DNA of 26,342 bases. Origin: an uncultured Clostridia bacterium. GTDB lineage: Bacteria > Bacillota > Clostridia > Monoglobales > Monoglobaceae. The number at the start of each line of letters is the position of its first letter. Positions within the stretch are counted from its first letter, which is position 1. The stretch spans positions 1-26,342 of the forward strand of contig CAKSIW010000036.1 of the NCBI GenBank assembly GCA_934463175.1. The letters are read 5' to 3'. This document shows, one piece after another, positions 15,224 through 22,823 of the stretch. The notes below the pieces were generated by a model, which was given only the letters and a program-made list of their open reading frames with translations, had not been told where the DNA came from and did no database searches. The translations under genes were made by a program, and so were the position numbers.

Positions 15224-15931
15224 ATGACTGACAGATTTTCACGCACAGAGCTGCTTCTCGGCAAAGACGCAATGGACAAGCTGAAAAATTTGCGGATTGC
15301 GGTTTTCGGGCTTGGCGGCGTTGGCGGACACGCGGCTGAAGCATTGGCACGCTGCGGAATTGAACATTTCGATTTGTTTGACAACGATACCGTGTCGATA
15401 ACAAACATAAACCGTCAGATTGTCGCTGTCGGCTCAACTCTCGGACGGTTTAAAACCGATGTCATGTCGGAGCGTATGCGTGACATAAACCCTTCCGTGA
15501 AGGTTGTTTGTCACAACGTTTTCTACCTTCCCGAAAACGCAGACAGCTTCCCGCTGACGAAATATGACTATATCGTTGACGCAATAGATACGGTCAGCGC
15601 AAAGCTTGAGCTTGCAGTGCGTGCCGAGGCTGCAAACGTTCGGCTGATAAGCTCGATGGGAACAGGAAACAAGCTCGACCCGACATTGCTCACCGTTTCC
15701 GACATTTTCAGCACTTCAATGTGTCCGCTTGCACGTGTTATGCGCCGCGAACTGAAAGCGCGCGGTGTCAAGGCACTAAAGGTTGTTTATTCGACCGAAA
15801 AAGCCATGTCTCCGCTTGCCTCTGACGAAGAAACATCAAAACGTCAGATTCCGGGCAGCACATCATTTGTCCCGTCAGTTGCAGGTTTAATCATCGCGTC
15901 GGAGGTTGTGCGCGACATAACAGGAAAATAA
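15224..15931 (+). CDS. tcdA: tRNA threonylcarbamoyladenosine dehydratase
   Basis: TcdA (CsdL/YgdL family) is an E1-like ATP-dependent enzyme that cyclises t6A at position 37 of tRNAs to ct6A. The 235-residue product has the Rossmann motif VFGLGGVGGHAAEAL near residue 27, the acidic FDNDTVSITNINRQ nucleotide segment and DAIDTV. These are the marks of the MoeB/ThiF superfamily without the ubiquitin-like-protein partner genes expected of ThiF or MoeB. GAAAGG precedes the ATG. It ends the coaX-ECF unit and is followed 15 bp later by a strong terminator. MoeB/ThiF is the alternative but less likely. Confidence 0.88.
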   Translation: MTDRFSRTELLLGKDAMDKLKNLRIAVFGLGGVGGHAAEALARCGIEHFDLFDNDTVSITNINRQIVAVGSTLGRFKTDVMSERMRDINPSVKVVCHNVFYLPENADSFPLTKYDYIVDAIDTVSAKLELAVRAEAANVRLISSMGTGNKLDPTLLTVSDIFSTSMCPLARVMRRELKARGVKALKVVYSTEKAMSPLASDEETSKRQIPGSTSFVPSVAGLIIASEVVRDITGK

Positions 15932-15945
15932 TGTTCATTGAACAG

Positions 15946-15996
15946 TATAAAAGTGACAGCCGCAGAATCGTTAATTCTGCGGCTGTCACTTTTATA
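15946..15996. terminator. Strong bidirectional terminator
   Basis: A perfect 23-bp stem (15946-15968 and 15974-15996) with a 5-nt loop and A/T-rich flanks on both sides. It sits between the converging tcdA (plus) and GyrI-like (minus) genes and can end transcription from either direction. Confidence 0.93.
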
Positions 15997-16040
15997 TTTC
16001 TTGCTGAGTTAGCTGTGTACTGCAAAGAAAATTAATTCTT

Positions 16041-16673
16041 TCACACTCTTTTAATCGGGTGCCGGATAACGGTTTTCCATTTTTCCGGAGCAACCTTTCT
16101 TGCATCCGACAAATAGATTTCATGATGCAGCCGACTTGCATTTATATCATTCACATAACCATTCTGTTCTATATATTCATTCATTAATTCTACTGTTGCA
16201 GGTTCATCATCAAACGAACCTAAGTGCATTATTTGAACACATAGACCCTCATCTACAGTCAAAAATTCTGCCATTGAACAATCCGTTTTTTTCTTCTCGG
16301 ACGCAGCTCTCACAGCCCACTCAAAGTCTTTTTGAGTGACAAAATCAGGCAGACGAATAACTGAAATCCAATTAAATGAGGATTTATCAGTATAATCCAC
16401 ACCGTCAACATTTTCCTGCCACCAAAATCCTTCAAGCGGAGGCACAACATATTCAAAAAATCCTTTAATTTTATAGTCCGTTTTGTAACTCATTTTCAAC
16501 GTATATGCCACAGCATACAGAACACCGATTGCATTCTGATATGCCCCGTTTTCTTCATTGGGATTTCCTTTTCCTCTTACTGCAATATAATTTGCTTTCG
16601 GAACATTCACAATCTGCGGTTTGTTCTTTGGCATATAGTATTCTTTGTATTCTTTCTTAAAATCAAAAGCCAT
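16041..16673 (-). CDS. GyrI-like small-molecule-binding domain protein
   Basis: The 210-residue product matches what I know of the stand-alone GyrI-like (SHS2/SOUL-type) family: an N-terminal FDFKKEYKEYY, the IVNVPKANYIAVRGKGNPNE strand-loop, GFWWQ and a C-terminal WKTVIRHPIKRV tail. Members of this group bind hydrophobic or cationic ligands, and some have been described as hydrolases of cyclopropyl-containing toxins; neither activity can be shown here. It lacks a DNA-binding domain. AGAGGA precedes the ATG. Base composition looks more A/T-rich than its neighbours, and it stands alone between terminator and spacer, so recent acquisition is possible. Confidence 0.8.
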   Translation of the reverse strand: MAFDFKKEYKEYYMPKNKPQIVNVPKANYIAVRGKGNPNEENGAYQNAIGVLYAVAYTLKMSYKTDYKIKGFFEYVVPPLEGFWWQENVDGVDYTDKSSFNWISVIRLPDFVTQKDFEWAVRAASEKKKTDCSMAEFLTVDEGLCVQIMHLGSFDDEPATVELMNEYIEQNGYVNDINASRLHHEIYLSDARKVAPEKWKTVIRHPIKRV

Positions 16674-16861
16674 AACTTTCCTCTGAACTACAGTTTATTA
16701 ACATATTATCATGCGCAGTGCAGGTTATATTGCTGCATGAAAACACCAAAGTACCTTTCGCCCGCACCCGAAATTAAAAAAAATATTCACTCAGGTATTT
16801 TATATCCCATTCATTTATTGGAACAGCAGCACTTAAACTAACCGTTTTTTACAGCTCAGTT
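16674..16861. other. Spacer upstream of the GyrI-like gene
   Basis: These 188 bp are A/T-rich and hold no coding sequence that I can support. A poor CATGC/GCATG inverted repeat around 16711-16739 and a GATAAT hexamer pointing at the GyrI-like gene are the only structures seen; neither is convincing. Confidence 0.3.
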
Positions 16862-17383
16862 TTATCTGTTCAAAATCGCATCGGCAACCATTTTGAGAGC
16901 CGCATTTGCTGCACTCTGCCGAACCTCATCACGATTCCCTTCAAAATGAAATTCATATGCCTCGTGAATGTTCTCTCCGCAAATTCCGATATAAACCAAT
17001 CCGACAGGCTTTTCCGCAGTTCCTCCTCCCGGCCCCGCAATACCTGTTATGCCTATTCCGAAATCCGCCCCCGCTGTCTCTTTTATTCCGCGGCACATTT
17101 CAAGCGCGGTCTCGCGTGAAACTGCTCCAAAGCTGTTCAAGGTTTTCGGACTGACACTGAGCAGCCGTGTTTTCTGTTCGTTTGAATATGTCACAACGCC
17201 ACAGTCAAAGCACTCCGACGCACCTGCAACCGATGTTATTTTCTGCGCGACCATGCCGCCCGTGCAGCTCTCAGCAGTTGCAAGCTTCAATCCTGATTCC
17301 GTCAAAAGAGAGCAAACTGTTTTTTCAATTCTCTCAGTGCTGCTGCTTTCTTTTTCATTGCCGCACACGTTAAAACCGTACAT
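16862..17383 (-). CDS. pncC: Nicotinamide-nucleotide amidohydrolase (CinA C-terminal domain, PncC type)
   Basis: PncC deamidates nicotinamide mononucleotide to nicotinate mononucleotide, recycling pyridine nucleotides. The 173-residue product is only the CinA C-terminal domain: KLATAESCTGGMVAQKITSV near residue 34, GVVTYSNEQK, GAVSRETALEM and GITGIAGPGGGTAEKPVG. The N-terminal MoCF-like domain of full CinA is absent. I chose the ATG at 17383 because GGGAGGAG lies immediately upstream; the longer frame would overlap thiI by 32 bp with no ribosome binding site. It follows thiI by 13 bp and is probably co-transcribed. Confidence 0.92.
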   Translation of the reverse strand: MYGFNVCGNEKESSSTERIEKTVCSLLTESGLKLATAESCTGGMVAQKITSVAGASECFDCGVVTYSNEQKTRLLSVSPKTLNSFGAVSRETALEMCRGIKETAGADFGIGITGIAGPGGGTAEKPVGLVYIGICGENIHEAYEFHFEGNRDEVRQSAANAALKMVADAILNR

Positions 17384-17396
17384 CTTTTGCTCCTCC

Positions 17397-18572
17397 CTAT
17401 TTTGCAACAATGATTTCCTCCTCGGCAATTGCCTCTGAAATCAGTTCATCTATGTTTTCAAGTGCCTTTTCCGCCTCGGTTATCTCCGAGAGATCAGGCT
17501 TCGTTTTCGGATGCTTGGGCACGAAAATTGTGCAGCAATCCTCAAACGGGAGAATGGAGGTTTCATATGTTCCGATTTTCTTTGAAATTGTCACAATCTC
17601 CTCTTTGTCCATTCCTATTAGCGGACGAAAAACAGGCTGAGAAACCGCACTATCGGTACACACAAGACTTTCCATTGTCTGGCTTGCAACCTGACCTATG
17701 CTCTCTCCCGTAATAAGTGCGGCTGAACCCTCTCTCCGCGATATTTTTTCTGCAATGCGCATCATTATTCTGCGCATTATGACAGTGAGATAGTTTTCGG
17801 GACACTTTTCAATTATATCAAGCTGAATCTTTGTAAACGGAACAACGTGAACCCGAATTTTTCCGCAGTATGCCGACATGAGCTTTGCAAGGTCAATAAC
17901 CTTTTCTTTTGCTCTGTCACTCGTATACGGGTGACTATGAAAATGCACAGCCTCAAGTTCAACTCCGCGCTTTGCAATCATATACCCCGCGACTGGGCTG
18001 TCAATTCCGCCCGAAAGCAACAAAGTCGCCTTTCCGTTTGTGCCGACAGGCATTCCTCCTGCCCCATGTTCTCTTTTGGTATATATATATGCATGCTGAC
18101 GGATTTCAACGTTCACAACCATATCCGGGTTGTGGACATCAACCCTCAGATCACCGAACTCATCAAGAATCCTTCCGCCAAGCTCTGCACACAGCTGCGG
18201 CGAATTGAGAGGAAAGCTCTTGTCTTCCCTCTTCGCCTCGACCTTAAAAGTCTTTTCACCGCACCTGTTGTCTCTGATACAATCAACGGCACACTTCACA
18301 ATGCTTTCCATGTCTTTTTCACACTTCACCACGGGGCATATGTTCACTATTCCAAACACATGCTTTAAAGCCTCAACGGCTTCATTCATATCCGCAGAGC
18401 TTTCAAGCGGCTCAACATAAACCGTTGACTGTGCCTTGCGGACGCTGAATTTACCCAGTCTGTCAAGACGGCTTTTTATGTTATCCAAAAGCTTTCTTTC
18501 AAACAGCGGTTTATTCAGCCCCTTCAGCGCAATTTCACCATATTTTAATAATATCAAATCTATCCTTTGCAT
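17397..18572 (-). CDS. thiI: tRNA uracil 4-sulfurtransferase ThiI
   Basis: ThiI installs 4-thiouridine at position 8 of tRNA and can take part in thiazole synthesis, taking sulfur from a cysteine desulfurase. The product (391 residues from M at 18572) has an NFLD-type start, a THUMP RNA-binding domain (about 60-165) and a PP-loop ATP site SGGIDS at 187-192. It ends without the rhodanese domain found in E. coli, as is usual in Firmicutes. GGGGA sits 6 nt before ATG 18572; an ATG four codons earlier (18584) is possible but less well placed. It lies 23 bp behind the nifS-type gene, the usual partner. Confidence 0.95.
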   Translation of the reverse strand: MQRIDLILLKYGEIALKGLNKPLFERKLLDNIKSRLDRLGKFSVRKAQSTVYVEPLESSADMNEAVEALKHVFGIVNICPVVKCEKDMESIVKCAVDCIRDNRCGEKTFKVEAKREDKSFPLNSPQLCAELGGRILDEFGDLRVDVHNPDMVVNVEIRQHAYIYTKREHGAGGMPVGTNGKATLLLSGGIDSPVAGYMIAKRGVELEAVHFHSHPYTSDRAKEKVIDLAKLMSAYCGKIRVHVVPFTKIQLDIIEKCPENYLTVIMRRIMMRIAEKISRREGSAALITGESIGQVASQTMESLVCTDSAVSQPVFRPLIGMDKEEIVTISKKIGTYETSILPFEDCCTIFVPKHPKTKPDLSEITEAEKALENIDELISEAIAEEEIIVAK

Positions 18573-18595
18573 ATATATCCCCATTCTCTTATGCG

Positions 18596-19744
18596 TTATT
18601 TTTTCATAAGCCTTGTGATTTTTTTTACATTTTCAGCAACACGGCTGACAGTATAATCAATTTCATCTTCTGTGTTAAACTCTGACAAGCTGAACCGAAT
18701 GCTGCCGTCAATCATGCGGCGTTCAGTTCCGATAGCCGACAGAACATAGCTCGGACCTTTTTTGTGGCTTGAACATGCAGAACCCGATGAAACATAAATC
18801 CCGTCTGCCTCCAGTGAATGCAAAAGCACCTCCGACTTGACATGCGCAAATGAAATGTTCAAAATATGAGGCGCGGCTCCCGTCAGCGGCGTATTCACAA
18901 TCAAATCGTCAACCTGAGCAGTTATACCGTCGCGCAGTCTGTTTTTCAAATACATCATTCGTTCCGAATTTTCCTCAACGGCACGGCATGCACGCTCAGC
19001 AGCAAGCCCAAACCCTGCAATTCCCGCAACATTTTCGGTTCCGGGTCTGATTCCGTTCTGCTGACCGCCTCCGAAAACAATCGGTGCAAGCTTTGTCCTG
19101 TTTCTGACATACAGCGCTCCAACCCCTTTAGGTCCGTGTATTTTGTGAGCACTGACCGATATTAAATCAGCTCCCGTTGAATTTGCCGTGAACGGAATTT
19201 TTCCGTATGATTGAACAGCATCAACATGCACATATGCATTCGGATTTATATTTTTGACAATTCTTGAAATTTTCTCAACAGGCTCAATTGTTCCGATTTC
19301 ATTATTAACATGCATTACCGAAACCAAAACCGTATCCTTTCTGATCATTTTTGACAGTCGTTCAGCATCGACCGCACCGCTTTTGTTAACAGGCAGAAGT
19401 TCAACCGCATACCCCCTGCGCTCCATGTGCTGCAGTGTGTTCAAAACTGCCGGATGTTCAATTGAGGTGCTCAGTATATGTCTGCCTCTGCTTGCTTCAC
19501 ACACTCCCATAATTGCCAGATTATCCGCTTCCGTTCCGCCCGACGTGAAATATATCTCATTCGGCGAAGCCTTAAGCGTATCCGCAATTTGCTCCTTTGC
19601 ATATTTAATCAGTTTTTCCGCCTCAATTCCCTTTCTGTGCAGAGAAGAGGGGTTTCCGTAAGAATTGTATAATATATCAGCCACCAGCTCTGCGCATTCC
19701 TTATACGCACGAGTGGTTGAACTGTTATCCAGATAGACCTCCAC
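18596..19744 (-). CDS. Cysteine desulfurase, NifS/IscS family
   Basis: This PLP enzyme takes sulfur from cysteine as a persulfide. The 382-residue product shows the start MEVYLDNSSTT, SIEHPAVL, HVDAVQSYGK, the PLP lysine Lys201 in SVSAHKIHGPKG, RPGTENVAG, and the catalytic Cys324 in SSGSACSSHK. Start is GTG; AAAGG lies 13 nt upstream, a rather long spacing, and an ATG with better spacing is in another frame. Being directly before thiI, it is most likely the dedicated donor for tRNA thiolation (as YrvO/NifZ-type enzymes in Bacillus). No iscU or iscR is near, which argues against a general Fe-S operon. Confidence 0.95.
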   Translation of the reverse strand: MEVYLDNSSTTRAYKECAELVADILYNSYGNPSSLHRKGIEAEKLIKYAKEQIADTLKASPNEIYFTSGGTEADNLAIMGVCEASRGRHILSTSIEHPAVLNTLQHMERRGYAVELLPVNKSGAVDAERLSKMIRKDTVLVSVMHVNNEIGTIEPVEKISRIVKNINPNAYVHVDAVQSYGKIPFTANSTGADLISVSAHKIHGPKGVGALYVRNRTKLAPIVFGGGQQNGIRPGTENVAGIAGFGLAAERACRAVEENSERMMYLKNRLRDGITAQVDDLIVNTPLTGAAPHILNISFAHVKSEVLLHSLEADGIYVSSGSACSSHKKGPSYVLSAIGTERRMIDGSIRFSLSEFNTEDEIDYTVSRVAENVKKITRLMKK

Positions 19745-19800
19745 TTTAAGCTCATCGCCTTTCTATTCCGTCCTATTCTCAGGCAAACAGCCGTTATGCC

Positions 19801-19834
19801 TAAAACAACGCTTATCAGCGGAACATGATAAGCG
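19801..19834 (-). terminator. Terminator after the DivIVA-like gene
   Basis: CGCTTATC (19809-19816) and GATAAGCG (19827-19834) form a perfect 8-bp stem with a 10-nt loop. On the minus strand it is followed by TTGTTTTAGG. It lies between the DivIVA-like gene and the nifS-type gene. Confidence 0.65.
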
Positions 19835-19918
19835 CAGTGCAAGGTTAATATTAAATTTTATATAAACCTTTTAATATATAATATGTACAGGTTCTTATGT
19901 TGTGCCTGGTAATCCTCA

Positions 19919-20506
19919 TTATGCTTCTTTTCGGAGCTGCTTTTCCTCGCCGACAACCTGAATCGGTATCGTGCGTTCAACCTCAAACAGTTTCGGGAGT
20001 GCGGCATTGTCCGCATATTCCATAACAGACTCAGCGTGTCCCGCACTGTTATCCGCCATTCTCTCCACCTCAGAAAGCTCCGCTTCAAACCGTTTTATTG
20101 CAGCAATCGATGCCTCGCGCATACGTTCAACTTCATCTTTTATGCGCGCAATCTTTTTATTTTCAGCGGCATAATAGTTCTTTACCGCTCTTCGCTTTAT
20201 TTCTATCTCCCGATTAACCATGCCCTTCTGTTCCCTGACCTCCCTTTCGGTGGTCTGAATCATTTCCTCGGCATCTTTGTGCGCACGGCTCACAATGTCC
20301 TGTGCATTCTTCTCCGCTGTCTGCAAAACATTCACAATTGCATCACGGTTTTTCTGAAGCTCGTCCAGCCTTTCCTTCAAACTGGCTATTTCCTCGTCCT
20401 TCTCACGCAGCTTCATCTCAGCCTTCTCGTCCATCTCGCATATATAATTGTATACATCGGTCTTTTTAAATCCAAACAAACCGCTTCTGAATTTGCGTCC
20501 GCTCAT
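19919..20506 (-). CDS. DivIVA-like coiled-coil protein
   Basis: The 195-residue product begins SGRKFRSGLFGFKKTDVYNYI, resembling the short N-terminal membrane-targeting segment of DivIVA/GpsB proteins (a hydrophobic-basic patch followed by 'F-x-x-x-x-V-x-x-x-I'). A long charged coiled coil follows (about 28-150) and then an acidic tail. DivIVA-type proteins sit at septa and poles and recruit growth or division factors. ATG 20506 has GGAGG 9 nt upstream. An in-frame start 27 bp further up overlaps this ribosome binding site and is rejected. The match is by architecture, so the exact subfamily is uncertain. It is divergent from a small membrane-anchored protein with which it shares the promoter region. 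Confidence 0.7.
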   Translation of the reverse strand: MSGRKFRSGLFGFKKTDVYNYICEMDEKAEMKLREKDEEIASLKERLDELQKNRDAIVNVLQTAEKNAQDIVSRAHKDAEEMIQTTEREVREQKGMVNREIEIKRRAVKNYYAAENKKIARIKDEVERMREASIAAIKRFEAELSEVERMADNSAGHAESVMEYADNAALPKLFEVERTIPIQVVGEEKQLRKEA

Positions 20507-20539
20507 ACTGCCGCACCTCCGCCAATATAACATATATTT

Positions 20540-20568
20540 ATTATATCTCTTTTTGCGGAATTCGTCAA
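20540..20568 (-). promoter_or_regulatory. Promoter of the DivIVA-like gene
   Basis: On the minus strand TTGACG (plus 20563-20568) and TATAAT (plus 20540-20545) are separated by 17 bp, with a short leader before GGAGG. Confidence 0.8.
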
Positions 20569-20606
20569 TACCTTTTCGTCAAGTTACATCAGCGGCAAGT
20601 TATTTC

Positions 20607-20635
20607 TTCACCTTTTTTGTCTCTGCACATATACT
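20607..20635 (+). promoter_or_regulatory. Promoter of the small glycosyltransferase-like gene
   Basis: TTCACC (20607-20612), a 17-bp spacer and TATACT (20630-20635). It is divergent from the DivIVA-like promoter; the -35 boxes are about 40 bp apart. Confidence 0.65.
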
Positions 20636-20678
20636 TTACTGAGAACAATATTTCACAATAAAGGAGGCGGATTTTTGT

Positions 20679-21032
20679 ATGCTTAAAGTGTTTTTCTTTT
20701 CAGTATTGAGTTTCTTTGCTCTGTATGGCTTTATTCACATCATCGGTTCTGTTTTTCACCGTTTTCCTGCGACCGCAGCAAGACAGCTCAGCACCCCATA
20801 CACCGTTCTTGCCGTGAAAGACTGCGCCGACTGCATTGAATCTGCCATACGTTCAATTGTGTGGCACATGCAGTCAAACACCGACTCACTTCCCTGCGGT
20901 TACGACCTGGTCGTGATTAATCTTGGTTCCGATGACGAAACATCAGAAATTCTGGATCGGCTTGCCAATGAATTTGAATCAGTTCACCCGATGAGCAAAG
21001 AAAACTACATAAGCCTTGTCAGCAGTCTTTAG
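20679..21032 (+). CDS. Small membrane-anchored glycosyltransferase-like protein
   Basis: The 117-residue product has one hydrophobic segment at about 4-26. A short cytoplasmic domain follows, resembling the first half of a family 2 glycosyltransferase fold: YTVLAVKDCADCIESAIRSI (41-60), then DLVVINLGSDDETSEIL (76-92), which mimics the 'VDDGSTDxT' nucleotide-sugar loop. It is far too short for a full GT2 enzyme and lacks the DXD and C-terminal catalytic parts. A catalytic role is therefore doubtful; it may bind a nucleotide-sugar or a partner. GGAGG precedes the ATG. I cannot name a function. Confidence 0.65.
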   Translation: MLKVFFFSVLSFFALYGFIHIIGSVFHRFPATAARQLSTPYTVLAVKDCADCIESAIRSIVWHMQSNTDSLPCGYDLVVINLGSDDETSEILDRLANEFESVHPMSKENYISLVSSL

Positions 21033-21036
21033 CCTG

Positions 21037-21087
21037 AAGAAAGTAATCGGAACTCCGATTTAAAAGCCGGGTTCGGATTGCTTTCTT
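21037..21087. terminator. Large hairpin between converging small genes
   Basis: AAGAAAG at 21037-21043 pairs with CTTTCTT at 21081-21087. Inner pairing (AATC, GAAC segments, one G-U and one mismatch) extends the stem to about 17 positions, and TAATTTAAAAG follows. It lies between the glycosyltransferase-like gene (plus) and the 41-residue peptide gene (minus) and probably terminates the former. Confidence 0.6.
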
Positions 21088-21109
21088 TAATTTAAAAGCT
21101 GCGTTCTTC

Positions 21110-21235
21110 CTATATTAACATAGCCAAAACCAAAGCACCCGTTATATTGCCGTTCTCAAATACCGCACCTATTGCAAGTATCGCAACCATTAAAATAAAT
21201 TTCACGAATCTTTTTTTATTAAGCCTAATGTTCAT
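21110..21235 (-). CDS. Putative 41-residue membrane peptide
   Basis: This is a short gene, divergent from the LexA-like repressor. The peptide begins MNIRLNKKRFVKF, a basic N-terminus, followed by a hydrophobic stretch ILMVAILAIGAVF, a polar break ENGNIT and a second hydrophobic end GALVLAMLI. AGGAG lies 8-9 nt before the ATG at 21235; an in-frame ATG two codons earlier (21241) is too close to it. A consensus promoter lies upstream at 21315-21343. Size and layout recall membrane-acting peptides of bacterial stress responses (TisB-like toxins or division inhibitors), but I do not recognise the sequence. Function is unknown; coding status rests on RBS, promoter and amino-acid pattern. Confidence 0.6.
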   Translation of the reverse strand: MNIRLNKKRFVKFILMVAILAIGAVFENGNITGALVLAMLI

Positions 21236-21285
21236 AATCATAACTCCTCTCAAAACAGTTCACAATTTTGCTGTTTTCAAAACTT

Positions 21286-21343
21286 TTTTGTTTCGTTTTT
21301 CTTAACTTTTCTACATAATAGCACATTTTTGTTTCGTTGTCAA
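21286..21343 (-). promoter_or_regulatory. Promoter and putative twin operators of the 41-residue peptide gene
   Basis: On the minus strand TTGACA (plus 21338-21343), a 17-bp spacer and TATTAT (plus 21315-21320). The spacer contains ACGAAACAAAA (plus 21327-21337). A second copy (plus 21286-21296) lies in the early transcribed region, 41 bp away (about four helical turns). This is a classic placement for repressor operators. Confidence 0.65.
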
Positions 21344-21381
21344 CAACTTTTTAATTTTTTTATTAAATTCGCAACTTTTTC

Positions 21382-21410
21382 TTGCTTTTTACAGATTTAT
21401 GTGTTATACT
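21382..21410 (+). promoter_or_regulatory. Promoter of the LexA-like repressor gene
   Basis: TTGCTT (21382-21387), 17 bp and TATACT (21405-21410) lie 34 bp before the ATG. No copy of the ACGAAACAAAA motif overlaps it; the nearest is about 45 bp upstream. Confidence 0.7.
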
Positions 21411-21443
21411 TAATATAGAAATCTGAAAGGTCAGTGATTATAC

Positions 21444-22097
21444 ATGGATAGCTTTGGAGATAAATTGAAAGAATGCAGACGTGCCAAAGGCTTGACGCTT
21501 GAAGAGCTTGCGCAGAAATATAACCGGCGGTTTGAAGGCGGAATGAGCAAGGGAACTCTGTCAAAATATGAAAACAACAAACAGGAGCCGCTTGTCAGCG
21601 TTGTCGGCAATCTGACGGAAATCCTTGATGTTTCGACCGACTATCTTCTCGGGAGAACCGATAATCCGCAGCTTGATTTTGCGTCAGGGAGCGAAAGTCC
21701 CGACAATATTTACCCGATTCCTGTTTTTAACAGTGTTTCCGCAGGTCTTGGCAGATATGCCGACAGCACACCCGAAGAATACATTCCGACATATATTCCG
21801 TATGGCTCAGACCCTGATCAATATATCAGAATTAATGTTTCGGGCGACAGCATGTCACCGCTGATTGACGACGGGAGTCAGATTCTTGTCCGCCTTCAGC
21901 CAACTGTTGACAACGGTTCGATCGCCGTCGTCATACTGGACGGAACAGACGCTTTTGTCAAAAAACTGAATTACGGACTGAACTGGCTTGAGCTTGAATC
22001 AATAAACCCGTATTATCCCGCTAAACGGTTTGAAAATTCTGAAATTTCGCGGGTATCCGTTGTGGGTGTTGTCAAAGAGGTCACAAAATATCTGTAG
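21444..22097 (+). CDS. XRE-family repressor with S24/LexA-type self-cleavage domain
   Basis: The 217-residue product joins an N-terminal HTH_XRE domain (about 4-70: LKECRRAKGLTLEELAQKY...SKGTLSKYENNKQEP) to a C-terminal S24 peptidase domain. Catalytic residues are Ser136 in SGDSMSP and Lys173 in AFVKKL, 37 apart as in LexA. A likely scissile Ala100-Gly101 in SVSAGLG precedes the serine by 36 residues, matching LexA spacing. Such proteins (HdiR, phage CI, LexA-like) lose DNA binding after RecA-stimulated self-cleavage during DNA damage. The HTH is XRE-type, so it is not canonical LexA. It is divergent from a membrane-peptide gene whose promoter bears repeated operator-like motifs. No other phage genes are near. 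Confidence 0.92.
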   Translation: MDSFGDKLKECRRAKGLTLEELAQKYNRRFEGGMSKGTLSKYENNKQEPLVSVVGNLTEILDVSTDYLLGRTDNPQLDFASGSESPDNIYPIPVFNSVSAGLGRYADSTPEEYIPTYIPYGSDPDQYIRINVSGDSMSPLIDDGSQILVRLQPTVDNGSIAVVILDGTDAFVKKLNYGLNWLELESINPYYPAKRFENSEISRVSVVGVVKEVTKYL

Positions 22098-22120
22098 ACA
22101 CTCATTCAAAAAGGACACAA

Positions 22121-22152
22121 AAACCCCCTGCCGAATTCGGCAGGGGGTCATT
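22121..22152. terminator. Bidirectional terminator
   Basis: An 11-bp stem ACCCCCTGCCG/CGGCAGGGGGT (22123-22133 and 22138-22148) with an AATT loop. It is flanked by AAAA on one side and CATTTTC on the other, between the converging LexA-like and hpf genes. Confidence 0.92.
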
Positions 22153-22155
22153 TTC

Positions 22156-22692
22156 TTATTCCGCTTCAATTAATCCGTAGTTGCCGTCCTTGCGTCTGTA
22201 TACAATACTTGTTTCCATTGTCTCGGGATTCGCAAAAACAAAGAAATCATGTCCGAGCATATTCATCTGCAAAACAGCTTCTTCAGCCGACATCGGCTTT
22301 GATGAAAACTTTTTGCGGCGGATAATCTTAAATTCTTCCTTATCCTCCGTCACAGCATCACCGTCAGCCACAATACTGTTGTAGGATTCCAGCGCAGGTT
22401 CACGAAGCTGACGTGCAAGCTTTGTTTTGTTTTTTCTGATTTGACGGTCAAGATTTGCAAGACACTCATCGGCTGCCGAAATCAAATCTCTGTCTCTTGC
22501 CTCCGCTCTCAGGATAAATCCCTTATTCAGAATCATTATTTCTATAACCATTTCGTTTCTCTGTTCGGAAACGGTTATTTTGCAGTCACTTTCAGCACTC
22601 AGAAACTTGTCAAGCTTCTTGATTTTTTTCATGAGCGCGTCTTTTCTTGTCTCCGATAACTCGACCTTTTTGCAAATTAAGTTGTAATTCAT
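22156..22692 (-). CDS. hpf: Long-form ribosome hibernation promoting factor
   Basis: Long HPF binds the 30S decoding region and dimerises 70S ribosomes into inactive 100S particles in stationary phase or stress. The 178-residue product has the N-terminal S30AE domain (about 1-100) with the basic helix DRQIRKNKTKLARQLRE. After a linker it has the C-terminal dimerisation domain (about 120-178) with KIIRRKKFSSKPMSAEEAVLQM, HDFFVFANPET and YRRKDGNYGLIE. Length marks it as the long form. GGAGG precedes the ATG, and a consensus promoter lies at 22758-22786. Confidence 0.96.
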   Translation of the reverse strand: MNYNLICKKVELSETRKDALMKKIKKLDKFLSAESDCKITVSEQRNEMVIEIMILNKGFILRAEARDRDLISAADECLANLDRQIRKNKTKLARQLREPALESYNSIVADGDAVTEDKEEFKIIRRKKFSSKPMSAEEAVLQMNMLGHDFFVFANPETMETSIVYRRKDGNYGLIEAE

Positions 22693-22757
22693 ACATATGC
22701 CTCCGTTCGTTTGAACATTTACATCAGAAAAGTCAAAGCCTTCTTTTGTATGGTTTA

Positions 22758-22786
22758 ATTATACAACATATTTGTGAATTTTGCAA
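22758..22786 (-). promoter_or_regulatory. hpf promoter
   Basis: On the minus strand TTGCAA (plus 22781-22786) and TATAAT (plus 22758-22763) are separated by 17 bp. It reads as a vegetative promoter; I see no clear sigma-B or sigma-H signature. Confidence 0.78.
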
Positions 22787-22823
22787 GTATTTTTTGTTAA
22801 TTTTTTTGGGCTGTTTATTAAAT

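Noticed and set aside
19760..19842. ATG with a well-spaced AAAGGCG just before the nifS-type gene
   Set aside because: It is in a different frame from the desulfurase and yields no recognisable protein. The family start MEVYLDNSSTT begins at the GTG at 19744.
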